Assembly: GCF_009935905.1 (NCBI RefSeq) | Contig: NZ_PREX01000026.1 | Span: 1 to 33,305, forward strand | Reading direction: 5' to 3' | DNA from: Alkalibacterium sp. MB6 | Lineage (GTDB): Bacteria > Bacillota > Bacilli > Lactobacillales > Carnobacteriaceae_A | DNA: 33,305 nt | Translations under genes and position numbers: made by a program | The notes under the pieces: generated by a model | Databases searched by the model: none | Told to the model about the DNA's origin: nothing | Seen by the model: the letters and a program-made list of their open reading frames with translations, nothing else | Shown here: piece by piece, positions 25,558-33,066 of the stretch | Layout: the number at the start of each line of letters is the position of its first letter | Numbering within the stretch: the first letter of the stretch is position 1

Positions 25558-26553
25558 ATGTCATGTCCAAACTGTTCTGTTATGCCACATTTATTGTCGT
25601 TTAAGCTGAATTAAGAAGTTAAACTTATTATAAAAGATCATTTTACTAGGCATCACTATACGAACCATATTGAAGGCAATGTCATCCATACGTCTGAAGA
25701 GGCTGGACAAGATCTGGTTGATTTTTTAATGGCTATGGATTTGACTCTTGATGCCTACTTTAAAATACGCAATCTCGACTGGTTACCTATCAGTCAATTT
25801 AACCAATTTCAAGAAGCTTCGTGGATTGATCATATACTAAGAGAAAAATATATCCGTATGCATTATCAGCCTATCGTAACTGCCACCGGTTAGATTTATG
25901 GCGATGAAATGCTTGCACGCTTCGTTAACGAAGAAGGAGACATAATCTATCCTAATGTCTTATTCCCAGCAGCTAAAGCTAGAGGACGCACCTTTGCATT
26001 AGACCGTTTATGCCGAATCAACGCCGTTAGACAAGTGAAACGGTTAAACGTTCATCAAAAAGCCATCATCAACTTTATCCCGACAGCTATTTATCGACCG
26101 GAATACTGCTTGAGAACAACAGTAGCTATCGCAAATAAATTATCCATTGACAGTAGTCGCTTCGTCTTTGAAGTTGTAGAAACTGAAAAAATTGAAGATA
26201 CAGAGCATTTAAAATCCATTCTTCAGTATTACCAAGACAACGGGTTTCATTACGCTTTGGACGACGTTGGCGCTGGTTACAACACAATGTATTTACTTTC
26301 CGACCTTAAACCGCCTTATGTCAAACTGGATATGACATTCGTCCAAGGAGTAAGTCAGTCCGTGGAGAAACAAGGCGTTGCCTTATCCTTTTTGAAAAAA
26401 GCAAAAGACATCGATGCCAAAGCCTTAGCAGAAGGTGTTGAATCTGTAGAAGATTTTGAGTGGCTGAAAAGTCAGGGATATGATTTGTTTCAAGGTTATC
26501 TCTTTGGAAAACCTGCTCCAGAGCCGTTGGAAGTTGAAACAGTGGTAATCTAA
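25558..26553 (+). pseudogene. EAL-domain c-di-GMP phosphodiesterase with two in-frame stops
   Basis: The start ATG 25558 follows AAGGAGG. The frame runs to 26553 (331 codons) but is broken by TAA at 25612-25614 and TAG at 25891-25893. Ignoring these, it reads MSCPNCSVMPHLLSF, then a region of about 80 residues and a full EAL domain from YIRMHYQPIV. EAL catalytic positions survive: E in YGDEMLARF (EML for EAL), N in INFIP, E in FEVVETE, DD in ALDDVGAGY, K in VKLDM, E in AEGVE and Q in FQGYLFGKP. Each stop could come from one C-to-T change (CAA to TAA, CAG to TAG). A fragment from ATG 25909 would lack the first EAL strand and the EML motif is at its very edge. It probably degraded cyclic di-GMP when intact. 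Confidence 0.88.
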
Positions 26554-26578
26554 TCTATGTCATTAGCTATCATTTATA

Positions 26579-26616
26579 CTATAAAGACCAGCTCTAATCA
26601 GAGCTGGTCTTTATAG
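26579..26616. terminator. Bidirectional terminator
   Basis: CTATAAAGACCAGCTCT (26579-26595) and its exact reverse complement (26600-26616) flank a 4-base loop. It lies between the convergent EAL pseudogene and DUF1294 gene and touches the latter's stop. Confidence 0.88.
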
Positions 26617-26904
26617 TTAAATAGATAAAATTAATAAGGTTACAGATAAAGTAATAAACGCTGCTAGGGGAATACCATAAACAAACGGTTTATGTTTAGT
26701 CTTATGCCTAAACTGCCACATGGCAATCCATGCCCCTACTCCCCCTAATGCAAAGCTAGCCATAAATAATTTCTTTTCAGATAGTCGGTATTGGTTTTTT
26801 CTCGCTCGTTGCTTATCAATATAAAATAGAATATAGGCAATGGTGTTAAGTAAAATAATAATAAGTACTAAACAATTTTTTATATTAATGAATACGTGAG
26901 GCAT
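26617..26904 (-). CDS. DUF1294 membrane protein
   Basis: A 95-residue protein with three hydrophobic segments (about 10-28, 47-63 and 75-94). The family core is YIDKQRARKNQYRLSEKKLF, followed by LGGVGAWIAMWQFRHKTKH. The function of DUF1294 is unknown. The ATG has GGAG seven bases upstream. It follows the DegV gene by 22 bp and is probably cotranscribed with it. Confidence 0.9.
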   Translation of the reverse strand: MPHVFINIKNCLVLIIILLNTIAYILFYIDKQRARKNQYRLSEKKLFMASFALGGVGAWIAMWQFRHKTKHKPFVYGIPLAAFITLSVTLLILSI

Positions 26905-26926
26905 TGGGTGTCTCCTGTCATAACAA

Positions 26927-27814
26927 TTAATCTATTCGTTTATCTCCTTCAAAAAAAAGGGCGACTGTTCCTGGTCCTGTGTGAGCACCGATTACTGTAC
27001 CGACATTGTTGATCATGACTTTTCCGTCTAAGTGAGGGAATCGTTCTTCAATGATATCAGCAACTTTTCTCGCATCATCTGGAACTGCTGAATGAGATAG
27101 GAAACATTTTCCAGTGTAGTTTGTCCCATCTTTCGCATGTTCTTCCATCATTTGCACCATTTCTTTGATGACTTGTTTTTTCCCGCGAATTTTCTTGCGA
27201 GGTATTAACTTTCCTTCAGTGTTTATATTCATAAGTGGTGCAACATTTAATAATCCTCCAACAAATGCTGAAGTAGCAGAAATACGTCCACCCCGTTTAT
27301 AATGGCTCAGATCGGTTGAGAAAAACCAATGATGAATGTTCAATTTTGTATCTTCCACCATGTTTCGAACGTCTAAAAGGCTTGCTCCGCCTTCTTTCAT
27401 ATCGGCGGCTAAGTCAACTAATAAACCATAACCAGAAGAAGCACCTAAAGAATCAACCACTTCAATCGTACGTTCTGGATACTCTTCCTTGAGTTGTTCT
27501 TTTGCTAACACCGCAGACTGATAGGTACCAGATAGGCCAGATGAAAAAGCGATATGCAAAATGTCTTGACCTTCTTTTAAAAGAGGCTCAAAGAAATCAA
27601 GAAACTCTCCCACGTTAACTTGAGATGTCGAGGGCATGGCGCCTGCTGAAATGCGTTTAAAGAAATCCTCATTGGAAATGGTCTGACCCATGTCGTCTAA
27701 ATAGTCTCTACCGTCTAATATAAAATGGAAGGGTACATAAGGGATCTCTCTTTTAATGAGGTGATTCAATGGTAAATCAACAGTCGAACTACATGTCAAT
27801 GTGTAGTCTTTCAT
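26927..27814 (-). CDS. DegV-family fatty-acid-binding protein
   Basis: A 295-residue two-domain protein. DegV (FakB-type) proteins bind a fatty acid and present it to the kinase FakA for phosphorylation before phospholipid synthesis. Signatures are TCSSTVDLP at the N-terminus, MPSTSQVNVGEF, IAFSSGLSGTYQSA, DSLGASSGYGLLV, HYKRGGRISATSAFVG and VGTVIGAHTGPGTVALFF. The ATG at 27814 has a weak AGAAGTG six bases upstream; a GTG at 27823 is an alternative start. It heads a small unit with DUF1294. No FakA kinase gene is in the window. Confidence 0.9.
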   Translation of the reverse strand: MKDYTLTCSSTVDLPLNHLIKREIPYVPFHFILDGRDYLDDMGQTISNEDFFKRISAGAMPSTSQVNVGEFLDFFEPLLKEGQDILHIAFSSGLSGTYQSAVLAKEQLKEEYPERTIEVVDSLGASSGYGLLVDLAADMKEGGASLLDVRNMVEDTKLNIHHWFFSTDLSHYKRGGRISATSAFVGGLLNVAPLMNINTEGKLIPRKKIRGKKQVIKEMVQMMEEHAKDGTNYTGKCFLSHSAVPDDARKVADIIEERFPHLDGKVMINNVGTVIGAHTGPGTVALFFEGDKRID

Positions 27815-27925
27815 TATTTTCACTTCTTTCTATCAAATTATATCATCAAAAATAAATTGCTTATTCCTTCTTATTGTATGGCTTAAGTTCAGCTAATACA
27901 ATCTTTTTGTTACTTTTCTCTAATC

Positions 27926-28663
27926 TTATTCCTGTGTCATCTCCAAGAACGCTTCTATCACTTGCTGGTGTTGCTCTTCTCGAGTGATGAAACTTTCGCC
28001 ATCTCCGCTTTGGAAACCATAATAACCAAAACTAGAATGGTTCCCTTCCTCAATTTCTAGAAATTGCGTATGATCGGGAAGTAAATTCTTTGTCTCTTCA
28101 TACTGTTTAGAATCTATAACGCGATCTTGAGTTCCTGTTATAGAAAGAATTGGCAGAGGAGACTGAGATAAGTCTGTTGATTCACCAGGATAGGATGCTA
28201 AGAGCATTATTCCTGCTAATCGATTTCCCTTTTCATCAGCATAGATTAAAGAACCTGTTCCTCCGAGCGAATGCCCTCCAATCCACCACTCTTCATTTGA
28301 TGGGTAAGTTTCATAGATACTATCAAAACGATCAGTACCTAAAATCGATAGATTGAGAGGCATACTAGGTAAAAAGACTCTCCAGCCTTCTTCACTTAAC
28401 CCGACTGCCAAAGGAAGGTAAGCAGTAGGTTCAACTAACCCTCCTTGATAAAACACCAGATTGCCAATACTGTCACCCTCCGGCTCAACTATTAACAAAT
28501 CGTGTTCTTGCACGATAACGTCTTCATCGATTAATGTTTGTGCTTCATCCATTGCTTGACTTGTGTTTTTTTTAAGGAATATCAACCCGCCAATGATGGT
28601 TAGACCTATTAGCACAATGAGACTCATAACACCTTTTTTCCAATGCCTTTTTAATCCTGTCAT
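27926..28663 (-). CDS. Membrane-anchored alpha/beta hydrolase
   Basis: A 245-residue protein. An N-terminal membrane helix (about 11-30) places the hydrolase domain outside the cell. The catalytic triad can be placed: serine S132 in GGHSLGG, aspartate D180 in TGTQDRV and histidine H209 in EEGNHSSFGYYGF. The fold resembles the Abhydrolase_5 / PF12695 group common in Firmicutes, with unknown esters as substrates. The chosen ATG 28663 has AAGAAGTG five bases upstream; an in-frame TTG at 28681 is an alternative. It is a single gene, 112 bp upstream of degV. Confidence 0.85.
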   Translation of the reverse strand: MTGLKRHWKKGVMSLIVLIGLTIIGGLIFLKKNTSQAMDEAQTLIDEDVIVQEHDLLIVEPEGDSIGNLVFYQGGLVEPTAYLPLAVGLSEEGWRVFLPSMPLNLSILGTDRFDSIYETYPSNEEWWIGGHSLGGTGSLIYADEKGNRLAGIMLLASYPGESTDLSQSPLPILSITGTQDRVIDSKQYEETKNLLPDHTQFLEIEEGNHSSFGYYGFQSGDGESFITREEQHQQVIEAFLEMTQE

Positions 28664-28710
28664 ATAAACACTTCTTTCCAAATGTTACTGTCTACAACTT
28701 TAGTTTATAA

Positions 28711-28760
28711 TAAAGACACTAGCTTTTTAAGCACTCAGAACGAGCAAAGCTAGTGTTTGA
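28711..28760 (-). terminator. Terminator of the exported-protein gene
   Basis: On the minus strand ACACTAGCTTT pairs with AAAGCTAGTGT (arms 28756-28746 and 28726-28716), followed by CTTTATTATA. It lies just beyond the stop at 28770. Confidence 0.7.
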
Positions 28761-28769
28761 TTTTAATCG

Positions 28770-29385
28770 TTAATTCAATTGATTTGCCTTAATAATCGTT
28801 ACAATATCACTGACGCATTTGCCAGTTACTGTATCCTCAAAATTAAAGTCTGGCATTTCGATAGACAATCTATAGCCTTCTTTTAATCGATATGTCTGAA
28901 AAGTCTCGCTTGTGTTCTTTTCATTTAACCCATTTGAATATAAGGTTAACTCGTCTTTATCATTTACTCCTACAATAAACGGTTCTGTTGCACCTTCATA
29001 CTCTCTTTCTAAGGCAGTCGAGCTTAAAAATACTATTACACTTTGATCCTCTTTCGGTTCTACAAACAAAGGATTGATGACTTCTACTGTCCCCACGACT
29101 CTGCCTGATCCATCTTCTTCATAAACATAAACTGTATCTGAATAATGATGATTAATATAAATGGTTTTGTCACTGGTCTTACCTTTTATTATTTCTTCTA
29201 TTTCAAAACGATAGGTATTCAATAATGATTTTTGCGTTTTATCTGAGTTATTAACTGTTCGAGTAGTCACAATTCCATTAACCGTATCCGGAACAGCTGT
29301 ATACCTTCCTTTTACAATGACCTCAGCACTCACTGTCATATCTAATAAGAGATACAACTATTCCCGTTTTTTTAAAGACTTTCAT
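28770..29385 (-). pseudogene. Exported protein of unknown function, frameshift inside the signal peptide
   Basis: The natural start is ATG 29385 with AGGTGG six bases upstream, reading MKVFKKTGIVVSL. It then goes out of frame and would stop after about 20 codons. One frame over, from about 29357, the chain continues LLLDMTVSA-EVIVKGRYTAV to 28770. Joined, they form an ordinary Sec signal peptide with a VSA/E cleavage site and an exported domain of about 185 residues rich in beta strands and threonine (TYRFEIEEIIKGK, VYVYEEDGSGRVVG, DQSVIVFLSS). I do not recognise the family. The switch cannot lie in the nearby A7 run, because a TAG follows in the second frame; it lies between about 29357 and 29341. 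It is divergent from the PlcR-like regulator and may be one of its targets. Confidence 0.72.
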
Positions 29386-29445
29386 AGTGACCCACCTTAC
29401 GTTCATAATAATGACAGCGCCCAATGAAGAGTTTGTTAATTTTTA

Positions 29446-29464
29446 TGTAATAAAACACGTTACA
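29446..29464. promoter_or_regulatory. Inverted repeat TGTAA-N9-TTACA, possible operator
   Basis: TGTAA (29446-29450) and TTACA (29460-29464) form a 19 bp inverted repeat in the intergenic region between the exported-protein gene and the PlcR-like regulator. Spacing and symmetry suit a dimeric HTH regulator. The role is inferred from position only. Confidence 0.35.
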
Positions 29465-29555
29465 GATTGTTCTTTTCATTATAGTAGCACGACCCATTTA
29501 ATATTACAATATAAACGGTTATTATATAAAAAATATAAAGAGTTTATTTATTATA

Positions 29556-29584
29556 TTGAATTTTCAATGATATTGATTTATACT
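29556..29584 (+). promoter_or_regulatory. Promoter of the PlcR-like/peptide cassette, overlapping a palindrome
   Basis: TTGAAT (29556-29561) and TATACT (29579-29584) are 17 bp apart, 25 bp before the TTG start. The -35 box lies inside the perfect palindrome ATTGAA-TT-TTCAAT (29555-29568), a possible operator for autoregulation. Confidence 0.6.
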
Positions 29585-29608
29585 TTCTTTAAGAGAGGAG
29601 AGATATCA

Positions 29609-30469
29609 TTGGAACTTGGTGAATTAATAAAATCTAAACGAAAAGACTTGGGATTAACTCAAAAAGACCTTGCTGATGGCATCTGTGCCCAAGCGTTAAT
29701 TAGTCGAATTGAAAACGGTGATGTCGTTCCTAGAAAGTCCATACTTAATAAAATTGAAGATCGTCTCCTTTTTGAAAGAGATGAACTGTGTAACGTTGAT
29801 AGAGAGTCAAAAAGAGAAGCAGATATTACCAAAGTTAAAAAAGCGATAAGAAAGTATCTATATAAAAGAGATTATGAAACGATCGAGTTGCTACTTGATC
29901 ACCATAGATTCTCTATTGAATCCATACGAGATGTAGATGATAGTGCATTTTTCACGTGGATAGAAGCATCTTTGCAACACCAATTGTACAAAAAGCATGA
30001 CCAAAGTTTAGATTTATTCCAAAGTATCCCTCTTGATAAAATATCTGATGAATTATCCATTGAAATCATCAATGCTATTGGGATTATTTATTATCAACGT
30101 AATGATTACAAACAAGCTATAGAGATTTATGAAAAAGGCGTTAAGAAAATTAATGACTCTGTCAACTTCCAAATCCGTGCAAAAATCATGCTTAATTATG
30201 CTCTTGCTTTAGAACAAGATGAAAAAAATAAAGAAGCACTTTCTTATATATCATCGGGGATTGACCTTCTTGTTGAACATAATTCGTTGTATCTATTAGG
30301 TGACTTTCACCATACTAAAGGTCATTTATTTCATAAGTTAGGTAATTTGAGCGAAGCCAAATACAATTTTGAATTGTCACTAACCCTGTTCAAGCTTCAA
30401 AGTAATAACAGGTTTGCATCTTTTTCTCAGCTGGCATTAACTGAAATTAGTAACCAACTTAAGAAGTGA
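29609..30469 (+). CDS. PlcR-like HTH-TPR quorum-sensing regulator (RRNPP superfamily)
   Basis: A transcription regulator of 286 residues (PlcR itself has 285). Residues 4-57 are an XRE-type helix-turn-helix: LIKSKRKDLGLTQKDLADGI then ALISRIENGDVVPRKSIL, closely matching the pattern of PlcR (LTQKxL..ICxQ..SRIExG). Residues about 70-283 are alpha-helical TPR repeats, such as YYQRNDYKQAIEIYEKGVKK and HKLGNLSEAKYNFELSLTLF. Asn155 and Asn196 fall where PlcR has its peptide-binding asparagines. The start is TTG 29609 with GGAG eight bases upstream; an open frame extends to 29387 but its first part is not protein-like. A 48-codon exported-peptide gene follows after 11 bp. Members bind a re-imported signal peptide and then DNA. 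Confidence 0.88.
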   Translation: MELGELIKSKRKDLGLTQKDLADGICAQALISRIENGDVVPRKSILNKIEDRLLFERDELCNVDRESKREADITKVKKAIRKYLYKRDYETIELLLDHHRFSIESIRDVDDSAFFTWIEASLQHQLYKKHDQSLDLFQSIPLDKISDELSIEIINAIGIIYYQRNDYKQAIEIYEKGVKKINDSVNFQIRAKIMLNYALALEQDEKNKEALSYISSGIDLLVEHNSLYLLGDFHHTKGHLFHKLGNLSEAKYNFELSLTLFKLQSNNRFASFSQLALTEISNQLKK

Positions 30470-30480
30470 AGGAGGTAAGT

Positions 30481-30627
30481 ATGATGAGAAAAACCAAGAA
30501 GTTGTTTTCTGTTATGTTCGCAAGTCTATTAGTTGCCGGTTTATTGTTTACGACGTTGTCTGTTATCCCACGAATCCCGCCAGTCGAGATACGCGCTGAA
30601 ACGATTACTGATTCAACCTTGGTTTAA
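30481..30627 (+). CDS. PapR-like signalling-peptide precursor (48 aa, Sec-exported)
   Basis: A small gene, 11 bp after the regulator stop, with GGAGG five bases before ATG 30481 and eight before a second ATG at 30484. The product has a basic start (MMRKTKK), a hydrophobic core (LFSVMFASLLVAGLLFTTL), a linker SVIPRIPPVEIRA and a C-terminal end ETITDSTLV. This is the plan of PapR, the 48-residue precursor of the PlcR signal, whose C-terminal heptapeptide is the pheromone. A signal peptidase could cut after IRA, releasing ETITDSTLV; the active form may be shorter (for example the last 5-8 residues). A strong terminator follows directly. No homologue can be confirmed without a search; the case rests on length, signal peptide, placement and partner. 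Confidence 0.78.
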   Translation: MMRKTKKLFSVMFASLLVAGLLFTTLSVIPRIPPVEIRAETITDSTLV

Positions 30628-30673
30628 AATAAGCCCCTAAAACCTGTGAGTTGGTTTTAGGGGCTTATTTTTT
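30626..30673 (+). terminator. Terminator of the regulator-peptide cassette
   Basis: AAATAAGCCCCTAAAACC pairs with GGTTTTAGGGGCTTATTT, followed by more T. The stem begins at the stop codon of the peptide gene. Confidence 0.9.
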
Positions 30674-30675
30674 AT

Positions 30676-30719
30676 AAAAAAGTGACTGACACCTCGTCTC
30701 TGAGACACCAGCCACTTCA
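30676..30719 (-). terminator. Terminator of the acetate transporter gene
   Basis: On the minus strand AAGTGGCTGG... pairs with ...TCAGTCACTT through G-T wobbles, followed by T6. The wobbles form only in minus-strand RNA, which fixes the direction. It is placed back to back with the peptide cassette terminator. Confidence 0.7.
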
Positions 30720-30725
30720 TATTAG

Positions 30726-31316
30726 TTATTTAGTAACAGGTCCGATTGGCATAACTGTTTTGCCATACACTTCATTTAATACTTGAGCCATCGCTGCATA
30801 AATAGCAGACAAGCCACAAATAATACCTTCGTAACCAGCAATAATTAAGATTAATTCAGAACCAGTAAAGTTCCCAATGGCTAATAAGAAGAATAATAAC
30901 GTTAATGTACCAAACACAACTTGCAAAGCCACGTTAATTCGAAGTGTGCCAATGAACATAAATAATGTAAACAGACCCCACATGAATAAGAAGGCTGCCA
31001 TGGATAGTGAATTTGGAGCCTCACCGTATCCCATCATAGGTAAAATATTTAATCCCACAAGCGCTAACCAGAAAAAGCCATATGAAGTAAACGCTGTTGT
31101 TCCAAATGTATTGTTTTTCTTGAATTCCATGATACCTGCAATGACTTGTGCCATTCCTCCGAAGAAAATACCCATTGCTAAAATCATAGCATCCAATTCG
31201 AAAAAGCCTGCATTATGAATATTAAGTAGTACTGTTGTCATTCCGAAACCCATTAATCCTAAAGGTGCAGGATTGGCAGTGATTTCACTATAAAAAGCCG
31301 TCTTATTTTTTTCCAC
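30726..31316 (-). CDS. Acetate uptake transporter (GPR1/FUN34/YaaH, SatP family)
   Basis: A 196-residue protein with six membrane helices. The family signature [18 protein letters not shown] begins near residue 15, and [22 protein letters not shown] is the second conserved block; the family carries acetate or succinate with protons. The start is taken as GTG 31316, with GAGGAG seven bases upstream; an open frame extends to 31352 without a ribosome site. A strong promoter (TTGACA-18-TATAAT) and a 16 bp palindrome lie upstream. It is a single gene with its own terminator. Whether it takes up or releases acetate cannot be told. Confidence 0.9.
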   Translation of the reverse strand: MEKNKTAFYSEITANPAPLGLMGFGMTTVLLNIHNAGFFELDAMILAMGIFFGGMAQVIAGIMEFKKNNTFGTTAFTSYGFFWLALVGLNILPMMGYGEAPNSLSMAAFLFMWGLFTLFMFIGTLRINVALQVVFGTLTLLFFLLAIGNFTGSELILIIAGYEGIICGLSAIYAAMAQVLNEVYGKTVMPIGPVTK

Positions 31317-31360
31317 TTTTATTCTCCTCATCATCATTACTTTTCTTAACACAATATAAT

Positions 31361-31390
31361 ATTATACTGGCCTATGTGATACGCTGTCAA
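31361..31390 (-). promoter_or_regulatory. Promoter of the acetate transporter gene
   Basis: On the minus strand TTGACA (31390-31385) and TATAAT (31366-31361) are 18 bp apart and about 45 bp upstream of the GTG start. Confidence 0.75.
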
Positions 31391-31419
31391 ACATATTTAT
31401 AATGAATACGCTTCACTTT

Positions 31420-31435
31420 TTGAATAGTTATTCAA
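31420..31435. promoter_or_regulatory. Palindrome TTGAATA-GT-TATTCAA, possible operator
   Basis: A perfect 16 bp inverted repeat about 30 bp upstream of the -35 box of the acetate transporter promoter, in the position of an activator or upstream operator site. It shares the half-site TTGAA/TTCAA with the palindrome before the PlcR-like regulator, but with different spacing. Confidence 0.35.
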
Positions 31436-31512
31436 TTGTGTCCATTTCAAGTGACTAACCACTTACTTATGTCAACTCAGCTTTCGTCTCTACCCTATAC
31501 ACTCTAAATATG

Positions 31513-31563
31513 AAAAAACACGAGTGGTTTGCATGCTTAAGGCAACCTCCCACTCGTGTTTTA
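31513..31563 (-). terminator. Terminator of the C39-like lipoprotein gene
   Basis: AAAACACGAGTGG and CCACTCGTGTTTT pair fully around a 20-base loop. On the minus strand, beyond the stop at 31570, the stem ends in a T run. It can also act in the other direction. Confidence 0.75.
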
Positions 31564-31569
31564 ACTTTT

Positions 31570-33066
31570 TTATAATTGTTCCACTTGATTTTTGATAATA
31601 AAATATCGAGGAACATGGCTAGACATTCCCTCCATCATTTTCTCTGCCTCAATGATGGCATCTATGTTACTGAATAGCCCCGGTTCATTAATAGACGGAT
31701 CAGCTATAATAAAATTGACTTGATTTCCTATTTGCCAGTAGCCTTTTATTAAGACCGCGTGACCAATTGACATCTCTTCTGGTAAGAAATACATCACATA
31801 AAGTAAATCGCCTTTATCGAGATACGTTGTCATGGTTTCCGAATCAATGTCCCATGAATCTTCGAAATGTACCCCATATTTAGTCATGGCCGTTTCCGCT
31901 ACCCCATCCGTCCAACCTTGTCCGTGTTCAGGGTATTCATTTCTTAATTCTTCAGTAGTCGGATGATTTGATTGTCCTTGGAAACGCAAAGCCATCTCAA
32001 CGACGGCTGGCATACAATTAACATCCCCATATTCCCCTGTTTCGTATTGATAAACATGCCAGAAATCTGAATTTTCAGTATAAACAATCGTTTCGACAGG
32101 TAAGTCAATGGTCTCATCTTTATATGTTTTCACAAGAGCTGTTACGGCAGATATAGCTGCCCCAAAAGGTATGTTTAACATATCCAATGTTAGATTGCTT
32201 CTTACTTGTTCATCATAATTAATAGCTGACATGAAACCCCAATCGTCTCTATGTCCAGTTTGTTCTGGGTGGAATAACCCATCTTCTGTAAAGTAAAATG
32301 TATCCACTGCTTTTTGAGTATAAACGTTATCTGTGTCTGTTAACTCTGTATAAACTGAAGGCTCAAGGGATGCAATATTATCTTCATAAGCCCGTACCAT
32401 CATCTCCGCGGCAGTTAATTTCGTAAGGGGTTGGTTAACTGTGACTTTTTCCTCTACCAATTCTTCTAGTTCATATCGATTGATATCTCCTTGAATTTCT
32501 GACCATAGATATAATGAGTGAGTAACATTTATCCTGTTTAACAAGTCTCCCGGAGTCGCTTCATCTGCTTGATTATGCTTTTGTCGGTCTTGAATAACGT
32601 CTTGTAATGTCATCAACCAGTAACTGGCTGCACCATAATTAACCGGCATATCCAGTTCACTTTCCGGCATAACATAATAGTTGTCGATAACCTCTAGCAT
32701 TGTCATCTTCTTCACCCCTTCACTGTAGGGTGAATCAGTATGATAGAAAGAGCTATCAATGGGACCAATTATGGATTCATATGCTTCTGGCAAAAGGCCC
32801 AACATATCTTCCCCATTCATCTCATCTAGCGCTTCTTTCTTTTCAATAGTTACGCCTTCACTTTCTAAGTAGATTAAATTGTCTTGCACTATTTTTTCAC
32901 TAGGTGATAAGACTTCGTCCGTTTGTTTATTTTCTACCTGACCAGTTTCAGGTTCAGTCGCCAATGGGGTATCTGTTGGCGCTTGATGGCAGCCCGAGGT
33001 TATCAAACATGCGCATAATAAGCCTAATAGTTTCATGTAACTACGGTAATTAGTTGGTTTGATCAT
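31570..33066 (-). CDS. Putative lipoprotein with C-terminal C39-like cysteine peptidase domain
   Basis: A 498-residue exported protein. The N-terminus has a hydrophobic segment (MKLLGLLCACLITSGC, residues 11-26) ending in a probable lipobox cysteine C26. The -3 residue is Thr, not the usual Leu or Val, so the lipid anchor is likely but not certain. Residues 27-60 are a Pro/Thr/Glu-rich linker. The middle (60-320) has helical segments such as QPLTKLTAAEMMVRAYED, resembling degenerate S-layer-homology repeats. The C-terminal domain (about 335-490) fits peptidase C39_2: C351 in DVNCMPAVVEMAL, H436 in IGHAVLIKGYW and D456 in IIADPS. It may cleave or bind peptides at the cell surface; the target is unknown. 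The ATG at 33066 follows AAAGGTG. Confidence 0.78.
   Translation of the reverse strand: MIKPTNYRSYMKLLGLLCACLITSGCHQAPTDTPLATEPETGQVENKQTDEVLSPSEKIVQDNLIYLESEGVTIEKKEALDEMNGEDMLGLLPEAYESIIGPIDSSFYHTDSPYSEGVKKMTMLEVIDNYYVMPESELDMPVNYGAASYWLMTLQDVIQDRQKHNQADEATPGDLLNRINVTHSLYLWSEIQGDINRYELEELVEEKVTVNQPLTKLTAAEMMVRAYEDNIASLEPSVYTELTDTDNVYTQKAVDTFYFTEDGLFHPEQTGHRDDWGFMSAINYDEQVRSNLTLDMLNIPFGAAISAVTALVKTYKDETIDLPVETIVYTENSDFWHVYQYETGEYGDVNCMPAVVEMALRFQGQSNHPTTEELRNEYPEHGQGWTDGVAETAMTKYGVHFEDSWDIDSETMTTYLDKGDLLYVMYFLPEEMSIGHAVLIKGYWQIGNQVNFIIADPSINEPGLFSNIDAIIEAEKMMEGMSSHVPRYFIIKNQVEQL

Noticed and set aside
29387-29608. Upstream in-frame extension of the PlcR-like regulator by 74 codons
   Set aside because: It lacks a ribosome site, overlaps the control region and promoter, and has no counterpart in PlcR-type proteins; TTG 29609 has a good site and gives the family length.
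31400-31416. cre-like sequence TGAAGCGTATTCA (minus strand) near the acetate transporter promoter
   Set aside because: The left half is one base short and several consensus positions fail.
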